Positions 26,177 through 36,700 of a DNA stretch of 64,000 bases are shown here, in pieces. A program made the translations under genes and the position numbers. The DNA comes from PCC-6802 sp943367755 (GTDB lineage Bacteria; Cyanobacteriota; Cyanobacteriia; Pseudanabaenales; Pseudanabaenaceae). Under the pieces are notes generated by a model that worked only from the letters and a program-made list of their open reading frames with translations, had not been told where the DNA came from and did not search any database. Location: assembly GCA_943367755.1 (NCBI GenBank), contig CALRKB020000017.1, positions 14,171-78,170 of the forward strand. Direction: 5' to 3'. Positions within the stretch are counted from its first letter, which is position 1. The number at the start of each line of letters is the position of its first letter.

Positions 26177-27324
26177 GGCTGCAAAGTTGGGTTGATTGGT
26201 AGGGTAATACGAACTTCTGTTTCCTGATGGTAAACACTCGAAATCGAAAACTTACCACCATGAATTTCTGTTATTCTCTTGACGATTTTCAAGCCTAAGC
26301 CTAAGCCCTGTTGCTCGTAATGGTTGCGTTCAAATTGCATAAATGCTCCGATTTTTGAAACTTGTTCTTCTGTCATTCCCCGCCCGCGATCGCAAACGAG
26401 CAGATGAAATTCATCATTCATTATTTTGCTGCTTACCTTCACAGGAGTTCCGGGTTGAGAGAACTTAAAAGCGTTCTCTATCAACTCATCGACGATGCAC
26501 TTTAAATCTTTACAACTCACTGCGACTTCTACATCTTCAAGATCCCAAATTAAGTCATCGATACGGTTGACCCTTTTAGCTTGAGTTTTAATAGCATCTT
26601 CTATTAACAATCGAACGGGAATTATCTCGAGATTTAGTCTGTTTGGTTTAGAGGTATTTAAATTGCTAGCAGTTAGTTCTAATTGTGCATAGGTTAAAAA
26701 TCTTTGCGTCAATTTTTCTAGTCTCTGTGCCGATTGTTGAGCTAATAGCAAAAACTCTGCAGTTTCTTTAGCACTCATGGTGTCATGATCGTCGATTAAT
26801 ATGCCAATTACACCAGAAATGCCATTTAGAGGAGTATTCAGTTCGTGGGGTAGACTAGCGACTAAGTTACGGGATAATTCGTTTAAGTTATTCTGCAAGA
26901 AGTCGATCGTGCTTGCTTGAGATTGAGATAGCATTTTTATGCTGTCATACTGTTGCTTAATCCGCAGCATGGAGCTAACTCTGGCACGCAGTTCAACACC
27001 ACTCAAAGGCTTGCTGATAAAATCATCTGCTCCTGCTGCCAGGCATCTTGCCAGGTCATCTTTCCCCGTCAAAGCCGTCACCATGATGATCGGTACTGCT
27101 TGCCATTTGGGCATAGCTCTAATCTGCCGACAGACTTCAATGCCATCAACTTCTGGCATCATCACATCCAACAGGATCGCATCTGGCTGAAACGTATCGA
27201 GCAGGGCAATTGCATCTTGACCTCTAGAAGCGTAGTGCAACTCATATCCATTGGGCAAGATTGCATCAATGACATCGAAGTTGTTGGGGTTGTCGTCAAC
27301 GATTAAGATTGAAGGCACATTCAT
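26173..27324 (-). CDS. Hybrid: receiver plus histidine kinase
   Basis: The 383-residue protein has an N-terminal receiver domain (1-123, Asp53 in LLDVMMPEVDG), a linker coil and a histidine-kinase core. The H-box is ASLPHELNTPLNGISG with His160. The ATPase lobe has an N-box ELIENAFKFS, the G1 motif CDRGRGM and the G2 motif QGLGLGLKIV. There is no membrane segment or sensor domain, so input probably arrives through the receiver. Its receiver is closely similar to those of the two genes on either side. It is 34 bases downstream of the PAS hybrid kinase gene. Confidence 0.93.
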   Translation of the reverse strand: MNVPSILIVDDNPNNFDVIDAILPNGYELHYASRGQDAIALLDTFQPDAILLDVMMPEVDGIEVCRQIRAMPKWQAVPIIMVTALTGKDDLARCLAAGADDFISKPLSGVELRARVSSMLRIKQQYDSIKMLSQSQASTIDFLQNNLNELSRNLVASLPHELNTPLNGISGVIGILIDDHDTMSAKETAEFLLLAQQSAQRLEKLTQRFLTYAQLELTASNLNTSKPNRLNLEIIPVRLLIEDAIKTQAKRVNRIDDLIWDLEDVEVAVSCKDLKCIVDELIENAFKFSQPGTPVKVSSKIMNDEFHLLVCDRGRGMTEEQVSKIGAFMQFERNHYEQQGLGLGLKIVKRITEIHGGKFSISSVYHQETEVRITLPINPTLQP

Positions 27325-27358
27325 TACCCGATCTCCTGTACTGCTAAAAGCTTTTGCA

Positions 27359-29770
27359 TCACGCTAGTTTTTTTAATTCTTGACAAGACATTTGATATTC
27401 CGATTCGATCTGCTGCATTAAAGCGTTAATACCATCAGAATCTCTCTTTCTACCCATACCCTCCATTCTTAATAATAAGTCACCCAATCTTTTTGCCCCC
27501 AATACGTAACTATTTCCCTTGAAAGTATGAGCTACAAAATTAATCTCAGAGAAATCGCTTTTTCGAATATTATCTCGCAGTCGATTCATTAGGACAGGAG
27601 ATTCTTCTTCTAAAAATAGATAAATCATGCGCCGAACAAGAGCTGGATTAATATCTTGTAGAGACTTTATGGCATCTAGCTCGATCGCGCCATCAGACTC
27701 AATCCGAACTGCTAGATCGTGAGTTTGTTGTACGCCTTCCTGTCCCCACTTTATCAGCATCCGTTGCAGGGCATCAAGCAAAATTGGTTTGCTAATGTAG
27801 TCATCCATACCTGCTTGCAAACACATTTCGCGATCGCCTTGCAAGGCACTGGCAGTCATCGCCACGATCTTGGGACGAGCATAGGGTAATGCAAGATCTG
27901 TCCAGTTCTTTGTTAAGTAACCAGCCAGTTTCAGCCCATCCATTTTTGGCATATGAATATCGGTAAACAGAATGTCATAAGACTTGCGCTTAACTGCGGC
28001 GATCGCCTCTAGCCCATCTCCAACCACATCTGCTTGATAGCCCATCTTTCCTAACATGGCGATTGCTAGTTCCTGATTGATTGCATTATCCTCCGCCAGC
28101 AAAAGAGTTAAGGGAATTGACCCGCTCAACTTTTGCTCGCAATTGAGTCGAGAATTTGCAGGTTGCAAAACACCCTGCCATTGCGAATCTTCAGGAATAG
28201 TCTCTGTGGATTCAGCCACGATCGTGAAATAAAAGGTTGACCCTTTTCCTGTCTGACTCTCAACCCAAATCTTTCCTTTCATCATGTCAATTAGTCGACT
28301 GCAAATTACCAAGCCTAACCCCGTACCCCCATACTTGCGCGTCGTAGATACATTAGCCTGGGCAAAAGCCTGAAACAGCTTATTGATGTCATCCTCAGAA
28401 ATACCAATCCCCGTATCGCGCACTGCAAAGATCAGTTTTACTCCCCCATCTTTCGCTTCTTCACTTTGCTGTGGCTGTTCCAACTTAACTGATACTTCCA
28501 CTTCTCCTGTTTCTGTAAACTTAACAGAATTGTTGACTAAGTTCAGCAGGATTTGACGGAGGCGGGTTACATCGCCAAGAATGTAAGCAGGGACATCGGG
28601 AGCAATATTGCAAAGCAAATTGAGATTTTTCTCTTTTGCTTTAGGGGCAATGAGTTCGCAGACATCATAGACAACTGTTCTGAGCGCGAATGCACGATGT
28701 TCTAGTTCCAATTTGCCCGACTCGATCTTGGAGAAATCCAAAATATCATTCACGACCGTCAAAAGAATGTCTCCACTAACCTGCGCAGTTCTTACGTACT
28801 TATGCTGTTCTGATGTTAGTTCTGTGGTTGCTAGCAACTGCGTTACACCCAATACCCCATTAATAGGCGTTCTAATCTCATGGCTCATCATTGCCAGAAA
28901 ATCTGCTTTCGCTCTAACAGCAAATTCCGCTTCATCCTTAGCCTTTTGTAGCTCTTTTAAAAATTCTACTTGTCTAGCTTCTGCTAGTTTGCGTTCTGTA
29001 ATATCGCGAAAACTCCAAAGTAAACCCAGAAATTTTTTTGTGTCAGAGATGACAGGGCTGATGTGGTACTCGAAAATCTGGGCATCTACAAAGACCTCAC
29101 CACGATTCATATCATCCGGATTTTCGTAGCTTTGTTCGATCAATTTCATCAGAGTTTCGGGTAGATCGACCCTGGAGATCAAAAGGTTTTCGATCTCGCT
29201 CCTATCTGAAAATTCTCGCCCCAGATTCCACATTTTGCAGAAGCGATAGTTGTAACTACAAATTTGTCCTTGTTTATCCGTTGCTAAAATCCCATCCGGC
29301 GATGATTCTGTTTGAGCCTTTAACAAGGCATTACTATATTGCAATTCACTATTCTGTTGTTCTAAACGGTCGAGTAATGTTTGCTGGTTGTCATACTGTT
29401 GCTTGATCTGTAGCATGGCCCCCACTCTGGCACGTAACTCCAAACCATTTAAGGGTTTACTAATAAAGTCATTGGCTCCTGCCGATAGGCATCTTGCCAA
29501 GTCTTCTTTCGCAGTCAGAGCTGTCACCATGACGATTGGTATTGCCTGCCATTGGGGCATGGCTCTAATTTGCCGACAGGCTTCAACGCCATCAATCTCA
29601 GGCATCATTACATCCAGCAAGATTGCATCTGGATGATACGTTCCAAGAAGAGTAATTGCTTCTTGACCGCTTGAAGCGTAGTGTAAGTCATATCGATCGG
29701 GTAAGAGCGACTCAATCACATCAAAGTTGTTGGGTTCGTCATCAACGATTAAAATCGAGGGAATATTCAT
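27359..29770 (-). CDS. Complex hybrid kinase: REC-PAS-HK-REC-Hpt
   Basis: This 803-residue phosphorelay protein has a receiver (1-123, Asp53), PAS (about 150-262), HisKA with His297 in MMSHEIRTPINGVLG, an ATPase domain (about 400-520, with DTGIGI and GGTGLGL), a second receiver (about 553-675, Asp604 in LFTDIHMPKMDG) and a C-terminal Hpt domain with His748 in AHTFKGNSYVLGA. All modules for an internal His-Asp-His relay are present. It is cytosolic by sequence. Its ATG overlaps the stop of the upstream GAF/PAS kinase gene by 4 bases. Confidence 0.94.
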   Translation of the reverse strand: MNIPSILIVDDEPNNFDVIESLLPDRYDLHYASSGQEAITLLGTYHPDAILLDVMMPEIDGVEACRQIRAMPQWQAIPIVMVTALTAKEDLARCLSAGANDFISKPLNGLELRARVGAMLQIKQQYDNQQTLLDRLEQQNSELQYSNALLKAQTESSPDGILATDKQGQICSYNYRFCKMWNLGREFSDRSEIENLLISRVDLPETLMKLIEQSYENPDDMNRGEVFVDAQIFEYHISPVISDTKKFLGLLWSFRDITERKLAEARQVEFLKELQKAKDEAEFAVRAKADFLAMMSHEIRTPINGVLGVTQLLATTELTSEQHKYVRTAQVSGDILLTVVNDILDFSKIESGKLELEHRAFALRTVVYDVCELIAPKAKEKNLNLLCNIAPDVPAYILGDVTRLRQILLNLVNNSVKFTETGEVEVSVKLEQPQQSEEAKDGGVKLIFAVRDTGIGISEDDINKLFQAFAQANVSTTRKYGGTGLGLVICSRLIDMMKGKIWVESQTGKGSTFYFTIVAESTETIPEDSQWQGVLQPANSRLNCEQKLSGSIPLTLLLAEDNAINQELAIAMLGKMGYQADVVGDGLEAIAAVKRKSYDILFTDIHMPKMDGLKLAGYLTKNWTDLALPYARPKIVAMTASALQGDREMCLQAGMDDYISKPILLDALQRMLIKWGQEGVQQTHDLAVRIESDGAIELDAIKSLQDINPALVRRMIYLFLEEESPVLMNRLRDNIRKSDFSEINFVAHTFKGNSYVLGAKRLGDLLLRMEGMGRKRDSDGINALMQQIESEYQMSCQELKKLA

Positions 29771-32700
29771 TTATCAACCTCCTTCGCTGCTAATAGCTTG
29801 TGAATTGTATTTGTCATTTGCTGCAATTTGACAGGTTTGCTGAGATAGTCAGATGCACCTGCTTCGAGGCATCGTTCGCGATCGCCTGGCATGGCTAATG
29901 CGGTCAGAGCAACAATGGGAATATTTTCCAATTTGCGATCGCTGCGGATCTGCCCGATCGCTTCTAATCCATCCACGCCCGGCATTTGAATATCCATTAA
30001 AATCAAGTCAGGTACGTGTAACTTGGCGAGGTCGATCGCCTCCTGTCCGTTTCGCGCCAATAGGATGCGAAATCCCTTGGCTTTGAGGTAGCTAGAGGTC
30101 GAATTGATATTGGCTTCATTATCTTCTGCCAGTAAGATCAGAGGTAGATGTACTCCTATTCCTCTTTCGGTAGCAGTCGTTTCGAGATCTGAGGGTGTCT
30201 GGTTTGCCAACCTTAGAGATTCAATGTGCAGATCGCCACAGGGTAAATCAATCGTAAAACAACTCCCCACACCCTCTTTACTGCTCGCTCCCACCTTACC
30301 GCCGTGCAATTCTACAATCTGCTTGACCAGAGCAAGCCCCAGACCGGTGCCTTGATATTGACGGTTTAGGGCACTATCGATTTGGACAAATGGTTGAAAT
30401 AGCTTGCTGAGATTCTCTGGGGCAATACCAATGCCCGTATCGATCGCTGCAATTCGGATGAAAGAGGTATTTTCTGCTTCGTTCTTTTCCGGAGTAGCAA
30501 GTCGTTCGCGGGTCACTTCCAATGCAATCCGCCCACCCTCTGGGGTAAATTTCACAGCGTTGTTGAGTAAGTTAATCAGCACCTGGCGCATGCGCCGTTC
30601 GTCTAGCAAAAGGTCGGGTAGACCGGGTTGAATTTTTACCTCAAGTTGAATGCGTTTTTGAAAAGCCTGTTGTTTGACAAATACCAGACTGGATTGGCAA
30701 AGCTGACCGATTGCCGTTGGAGTACAGGTCAGTTCTACCTTACCCGTATCAATTTTTGCTAGATCGAGAATGTCGTTAATCAATTCCAATAAATGATTAC
30801 CACTACGCTCGATGGTTTGTATAGACCGTCGCTGTTGCTCGCCGAGTAAGCCAAACACCCCTTCTTGCAGGCTTTCTGATAAACCCAGAATTACGTTAAG
30901 AGGAGTACGTAGTTCGTGGCTCATGTTAGCCAAAAATGCACTCTTGGCAAGGTTAGCAGCATCTGCAGATTCTTTTGCTTCTCGGAGAACGATTTCCACT
31001 TGTTTTCGCTCGGCAATATCTGCGATCGTGCCGAGTACCTGAAGTGGCTTACCCAGGTCATCTCGTATTGCTTGCCCCCGTGCCAAAAACCAATGTAGTG
31101 TGCCATCGGCCTTCCGAAGGCGGTATTCACTGGAAAACTCTGAAGTCTGGGCTTCCAGGTGGGACTGAAGTGCGTCGAGAAAAGTCGCACGATCTTCTGC
31201 ATAGATAGATGCAAGCCAGTCATCAAAGCGATTGGAAATTGACACATTGCAATTGCCAAGTAAATCTTGAATATCCCAATCGAGATTGAATTCATCGGTT
31301 TGAATATTCCAATCCCACACCCAGACCTTGGCGGCATAGGTTGCTAGTTCGTAGCGTTTTGCAATCTCAGCAAATTTTCGTTCGGCAATCCCCAGTTCCA
31401 TCTGTTTGTAATCTCTTAACTGCTCTTCTACTTGCTTCTGGATGGTAATATCCTTGGCAATGCCCATAAAGCCCGTAATCTCGCCTTGGGTAGTGCGAAC
31501 TGCTGTAATCGACAGCAGCACGGGAAACCGAGAGCCATCCTTGTGGATATAAGTCCACTCCTCTTCAACGACTTGTCCCAGTTTGGCTTTAGCCACAAAG
31601 ACTTCAAAACCAGGTTCGATAGGTCGTTGTAGTTCGGTAGATAATTGATGGGCGCGAGCAAGCATTTCTTCAGGGACATGCAGGACAACCAGACTGGTTT
31701 TGCCCAAAATTTCAGCCGCCTTATACCCCAACATAGTCTCTGCAGTCGCATTGAAGGATTGGATCGTGCCTTGCAGGTTGGTTGAAATGATAGCAAAGTG
31801 CACGCTGTCTAAAATGGCTTGTTGAAGCATTGAGAGCCTAGCTAATTGCTCTTCGGATGCCTTGCGGGAGGTAATATCCGTACGAATGGCGAGGTACTGA
31901 TAGGGGTTCCCTTGGTCGTTGAGAAAGGGCACGATCGTCGCATCCACCCAATAGAAAGAACCGTCTTTAGTGCGATTTTTGACCTCGTCTCGCCAGATTT
32001 GGCCATTGGAGATCGTTTTCCACATCTCGGCAAAAAACTGGCGGGGATGGTGCCCGGAGTTGAGAATGCGATGGTTCTGCCCAATTAGCTCTTCACAACT
32101 ATATTTGGAGATTTCACAGAATTTATCGTTGGCAAAGGTAATAGTGCCCCGGACATCGGTAATCGCCACAATTGCCGTTTGGTTTAAAGCGGCTGTAATA
32201 TCCTTCGTCTGCTTCTCAGCTTGCCTCTGGGCTGTGATGTCTTTGGCAATGCCCATAAAGCCCATAATCTTGCCTTGGGTAGTGTGAACTGCTCTAATCG
32301 ACAGCAGCACGGGAAACCGAGAGCCATCCTTGTGGATATAAGTCCACTCCTCTTCAACGACTTGTCCTAGTTTGGCTTTAGCCACAAAGACTTCAAAACC
32401 AGGTTCGATGGGTCGTTGTAGTTCGGTAGATAATTGATGGGCGCGCGCCACCACTTCTGACGGTAGATGCAGGATCGCCGGACTGGTTTTGCCCACAACT
32501 TCAGCCGCCTTATACCCCAACATGGTTTCTGCGGCTGCATTGAAGGATCGGATCGTGCCTTGCAGGTCGGTTGAAATGATAGCAAAACTGGCGCTATCTA
32601 AAATAGCTTGTTGAAACATCAACAGTTCTGACAACTGCTCTTCGGATCGTCTTAACTCCAACTGACTGATGACCAGACGACTTAGAACTTCAAGTTGTTG

Positions 32701-33135
32701 AATTTGTTCGTCTGTAATGGTTCTAGGCTTGCGATCGATGACACACAGAGTCCCCAAAGTATAGCTATCTGAGGTGATTAAAGGGACACCCGCATAAAAG
32801 CGAATATTCGGATCGTTTGCCACGAGTGGGTTGTCGGCAAAACGAGCATCCAATGTCGTGTCAGGAACGATCAATTTCAAATTCTCTGCGGCAACGACGT
32901 GACCGCAAAAAGAAATGTCTCGCGGCGTTTCCGATACATCAATACCGACTCGCGATTTAAACCACTGACGATCGCGATCGACCAAAGAGATTAATGCGAT
33001 CGGCGTTCCACATATATAGGCAGCAAGTTGCGTCAAATCATCATATTCCCGCTCTGGCAGAGTATCGAGAATATTGTAGCGATCGAGTGCTGCTTGCCTT
33101 TCGCTTTCGTTTTGTGGAATTTCGGGCTTCTTCAT
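29767..33135 (-). CDS. GAF-PASx4 hybrid histidine kinase with receiver
   Basis: The 1122-residue cytosolic sensor kinase has a GAF domain (about 20-165), four PAS domains (about 170-300, 310-425, 430-560, 575-705), HisKA (LANMSHELRTPLNVILG), an ATPase lobe (DTGIGI, GTGLGLALVKQ) and a C-terminal receiver (MDIQMPGVDG). The first and third PAS domains are almost identical at both protein and DNA level, showing a recent copy inside the gene. GAF and PAS domains may bind bilin, heme or flavin, but no chromophore cysteine motif is evident. It is the first gene of the four-gene operon. Confidence 0.94.
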   Translation of the reverse strand: MKKPEIPQNESERQAALDRYNILDTLPEREYDDLTQLAAYICGTPIALISLVDRDRQWFKSRVGIDVSETPRDISFCGHVVAAENLKLIVPDTTLDARFADNPLVANDPNIRFYAGVPLITSDSYTLGTLCVIDRKPRTITDEQIQQLEVLSRLVISQLELRRSEEQLSELLMFQQAILDSASFAIISTDLQGTIRSFNAAAETMLGYKAAEVVGKTSPAILHLPSEVVARAHQLSTELQRPIEPGFEVFVAKAKLGQVVEEEWTYIHKDGSRFPVLLSIRAVHTTQGKIMGFMGIAKDITAQRQAEKQTKDITAALNQTAIVAITDVRGTITFANDKFCEISKYSCEELIGQNHRILNSGHHPRQFFAEMWKTISNGQIWRDEVKNRTKDGSFYWVDATIVPFLNDQGNPYQYLAIRTDITSRKASEEQLARLSMLQQAILDSVHFAIISTNLQGTIQSFNATAETMLGYKAAEILGKTSLVVLHVPEEMLARAHQLSTELQRPIEPGFEVFVAKAKLGQVVEEEWTYIHKDGSRFPVLLSITAVRTTQGEITGFMGIAKDITIQKQVEEQLRDYKQMELGIAERKFAEIAKRYELATYAAKVWVWDWNIQTDEFNLDWDIQDLLGNCNVSISNRFDDWLASIYAEDRATFLDALQSHLEAQTSEFSSEYRLRKADGTLHWFLARGQAIRDDLGKPLQVLGTIADIAERKQVEIVLREAKESADAANLAKSAFLANMSHELRTPLNVILGLSESLQEGVFGLLGEQQRRSIQTIERSGNHLLELINDILDLAKIDTGKVELTCTPTAIGQLCQSSLVFVKQQAFQKRIQLEVKIQPGLPDLLLDERRMRQVLINLLNNAVKFTPEGGRIALEVTRERLATPEKNEAENTSFIRIAAIDTGIGIAPENLSKLFQPFVQIDSALNRQYQGTGLGLALVKQIVELHGGKVGASSKEGVGSCFTIDLPCGDLHIESLRLANQTPSDLETTATERGIGVHLPLILLAEDNEANINSTSSYLKAKGFRILLARNGQEAIDLAKLHVPDLILMDIQMPGVDGLEAIGQIRSDRKLENIPIVALTALAMPGDRERCLEAGASDYLSKPVKLQQMTNTIHKLLAAKEVDK
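31451..31830. repeat. Intragenic direct repeat, copy A (PAS3)
   Basis: About 380 bases that encode the third PAS domain of the GAF-PAS kinase closely match bases 32240-32619, a constant offset of 789 bases. The central stretch has only single-base differences, so the copies are recent or homogenised by gene conversion. Confidence 0.8.
32240..32619. repeat. Intragenic direct repeat, copy B (PAS1)
   Basis: The partner of the repeat at 31451-31830, encoding the first PAS domain. Divergence is concentrated toward both ends, while the middle (STELQRPIEPGFEVFVAK region) is nearly unchanged. Confidence 0.8.
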
Positions 33136-33713
33136 GGGATTAAACCAATCGCAGTGTCTATGTTACGGGATTTGTTGATATGACGCAGTGCAGAACTGTA
33201 TTCCGTCATTTCTTTGAGCGTGGATGTAGCGAGATCGAACATAGGATTAATTCATGATGAATTAGCAGAGAATGCGAAAGCTCACTATGTTTGTGCATAA
33301 CTTGCTTTTAAATTTTTAAATTTGCGCTGTATTTTTTAGACAGGAATATCGGGGTAATAAAAATATAATAATAAAGTGACCTTACCCCCGCGTGTTTGCG
33401 CCCCCACGCATCCACACTAAATAGATAGTTGTTTTAATTTGACTCTCCTATAAAAGTATCGTCAATTACAGTCTTCCCAATCAATAGTTTAAATTGATCG
33501 CTATCACCCCAAATAGAGTAATAACTTTTGATAGCTAACTATTAAACCCCCACTAGTGTTGTTGGTTAATAAGCTAAAAAACTTGAAACCGATTCTTAGT
33601 AAAGCTTTTAGCGATTTTTGGACGAAAGGCTTGGAATCTAGTCTAAGTATATGTTTTAGCTTTAATCACTATTTTCCAACAGGTCTATCATAATCTTAAC
33701 TCGATCGGGATTG
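33136..33713. other. Intergenic region between kinase genes
   Basis: About 578 AT-rich bases separate the CBS-type kinase gene from the four-gene signalling operon, both leftward. No gene or clear hairpin is recognised. The operon promoter is expected in the left half, and the 3' end of the CBS kinase gene is at 33714. Confidence 0.4.
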
Positions 33714-36700
33714 TCAAATAATATTACGCCTAGCTAAAGATTGCTGAATCGCGATCGTCAATTGCTTCAGTTGGACTGGCTTAGTAAGATAGTCGTTCGC
33801 TCCAGCTTCTAAACATTTTTCCCGATCGCCTGTCATGGCTAATGCTGTCAGAGCAATAATTGGAATATCAACCAGGTTGGGGTCGAGGCGAATCTGCGCG
33901 ATCGCCTTTAGGCCATCCATTCCCGGCATTTGAATATCCATCAAAATTAACTCAGGCTGGTGATTTTTAGCAATGTGAATCGCTTCTTGACCATTTTGGG
34001 CTAACAGAACGCGGTAACCCTTTGCTTCTAGGTAGCTAGAAATTGTAATAATATTGGCTTTGTTATCTTCTGCTAGCAAGATCGAGGGGGCTTGGGCGGC
34101 TGTTGCGCTATTAGGAATGGAGTCCAGTTCTGGAGTAGCAGTCGGTGGTTTATTTCCTGCCACCATTTCAAATGCGATGGGAAAACTGGGAGTATAGGGG
34201 AGGTCGATCGAGAAGCAACTACCTGCACCCAGTTTGCTGACTAGCCCTACCCTGCCACTGTGGAGTTCGACGATTCGCTTTACCAATACCAACCCCAAAC
34301 CCGTTCCGGCATATTGACGATTTAAGGCACTATCAATTTGCACAAAGGGCTGAAATAGTTTGGTGATATTTTCTGATGCAATGCCAATGCCTGTGTCGAT
34401 AATGGCAATTCGCACGTAGTTTTCGGGTGGAGAATCGACAGCATTTGGGTCGGTAGGGCGCTGTTTAAGGCTGGCCTCCAGGGTGATGCGTCCCCCTCTT
34501 GGGGTGAACTTGACGGCATTGTTAAGTAGGTTGAGCAGGACTTGGCGGATGCGCCGTTCGTCAATCGACAAATCGGGTAGATCGAGCGGTAGTTTAACCT
34601 CTATCTGGATATTTTTTCTCAGGGCTTGTTGTTTGATAAAGGCCAGACTGGATTGGCACAGATAAGCGATTGAAGTAGGAGTGCAATCTAGTGTGATTTG
34701 TCCGGCTTCGATTTTTGCTACATCGAGGATGTCGTCGATCAATTCCAGTAAATGAGAACCACTGCGTTCAACGGTTTGCAAGGCTTTGATTTGCCTCTCG
34801 TTGATGGCACCAAAGACTTCCTCTTGGAGTCCTTCGGCCATGCCCAAAATGGCATTTAGGGGGGTGCGAAGCTCGTGGCTCATGTTGGCGAGAAATTCGT
34901 CCTTAAGGCGATTGGCGCGGGCAAGTTCCAGGTTAGTGATAGCGAGTTGTTCGTTACTGGCTTGCAGTTGTGCTTCAGCTCGTTTGCGATCGCTAATATC
35001 GCGAAAAAACCAGACCCGACCGTAATGCTCGTTAGCCGAATAAATGGGAGCAGAATAGCGGTCAAAGGTTCGTCCATCCAGGAGGCTGATTTCGTCGTGA
35101 CTGATCTCTTGAGGACGATCGTACAGGTATTGAACCTTCTGCAAAAACTCGGTTGGCTGGGAAAGCTGTTTTAAGGCAAAGGGTATGAGTTGGCGATCGT
35201 CGCCCATAGAGACTAAGGTTTCAGGAACGTTCCACAGGTTTAGAAACCGCTGATTATAGGCAACTACCTGACGGTTTTCGTCGATCACAAGAATGCCATC
35301 AAAGGAAGCCTCCTGCTGAGCCGTTAGCAGCGCATTGCTCCGTTGCAAGTTGGTGATGGAGTGAGCCAGTTCGTCATGGGAGAGCATGAGTTGCTCGTTC
35401 ATAGACTGTAGTTGCGCTTTGACTTGCTTCTGGGCGCTGATATCCCGACATACGCAAATCAGGAGCCCATCATCTGTGAGAGTGAGGGATAGTCCCTGAG
35501 TAAAGGTGGTGCCATCTTTGCGAGTGGCGATCGCCTCTCCCTGCCAGGCCAGATCGCGCCCCAGTGCCGGAAATATTTCCTGCTCAAACCGTTCTAACTC
35601 TTTTTGTGAATACAAAAATCTCCAGGATTTGCCCACAAGTTCTTCGGGGCGTTCGTAGCCAAACAGGTTTAGATGGGCTTTGTTCAAATAGAGGTAGGTA
35701 TCTCCTTGCAGAATCCCAATGCCATCGATCGCCGCTTCAATGGCAGCGAGTTGTTGTTTGAGAGCTTTTTCAGTGCGTTTGCGATCGCTAATATCCCGCA
35801 CGATTGCCAATACTTCCTGGTCGTTAATGGCTAATACCCTGATCTCTTCATAAATGTTTCGATCCTGCTTGAGGAATTGATGTTCGTAAACTTGTAATTC
35901 TCTCGTAACGATTGCCTGCTCGATCGCTTGCAACTGTTTTTGCAACAAGTCTGGTGGCAGAACTTCTGAAATGTGATTGTTTATAGGCAGAAAGTTCTCT
36001 GCATTGATACCTGGTTTGATGTAATCCAAGCAGGTGCCATCGCGCCTGAGTCGCAGCAATAAATCGGGAATAGCCTCCAGCATCGTGCGATTGGTTGCTT
36101 GGCTGGCTTGCAATGCGGCAGTACGCTGCGCTACTTGCACTTCTAAGTCTTGATTGAGTTGCTGTAATGCTTCTTCTGCCTGTTTGCGTTCGCTAATATC
36201 AGTAATCGTGCCTACATAGCCGATCGCCTGACCGTCGTCATCGCGTTCGGCTACGGCCTGCCCCAACACCCAGATTGTGGTGCCATCAGGTCGTAGAATC
36301 CGATACTCTAGCTGAAATGGACGGTTTTCCTGTCGGGCAAGAATAGTTTCAGCAATCACACGCGCTCGATCGTCAGGGTGTATTGCCTGTTGCCAGCCGC
36401 TGCCAGTGGTTTCTTCTGGGAGCAGTCCGAGCATCTCGCAACAGCGCTGGTTGCTGTAAATGCTTTTGCCCTCGGCATCGGTGCGAAAAATGCCCACGGG
36501 GGCAGCGGCGGTCAGGGTGATATAGCGCTGTTCGCTCTCCCGCAGCCGAACTTCCACTTGTTGGCGTTCGATCAATTGCTCCTGCAACTGTTGGTGGGTA
36601 GTAGCTTGCTGTATAGCGATCGCCAGTTGCACTGATAACGCTTGTAGTAGTTCGATCTCTTCCGGTTGCCACGCGCGGGCGTGCTGGCTTTCGCTGGCAT

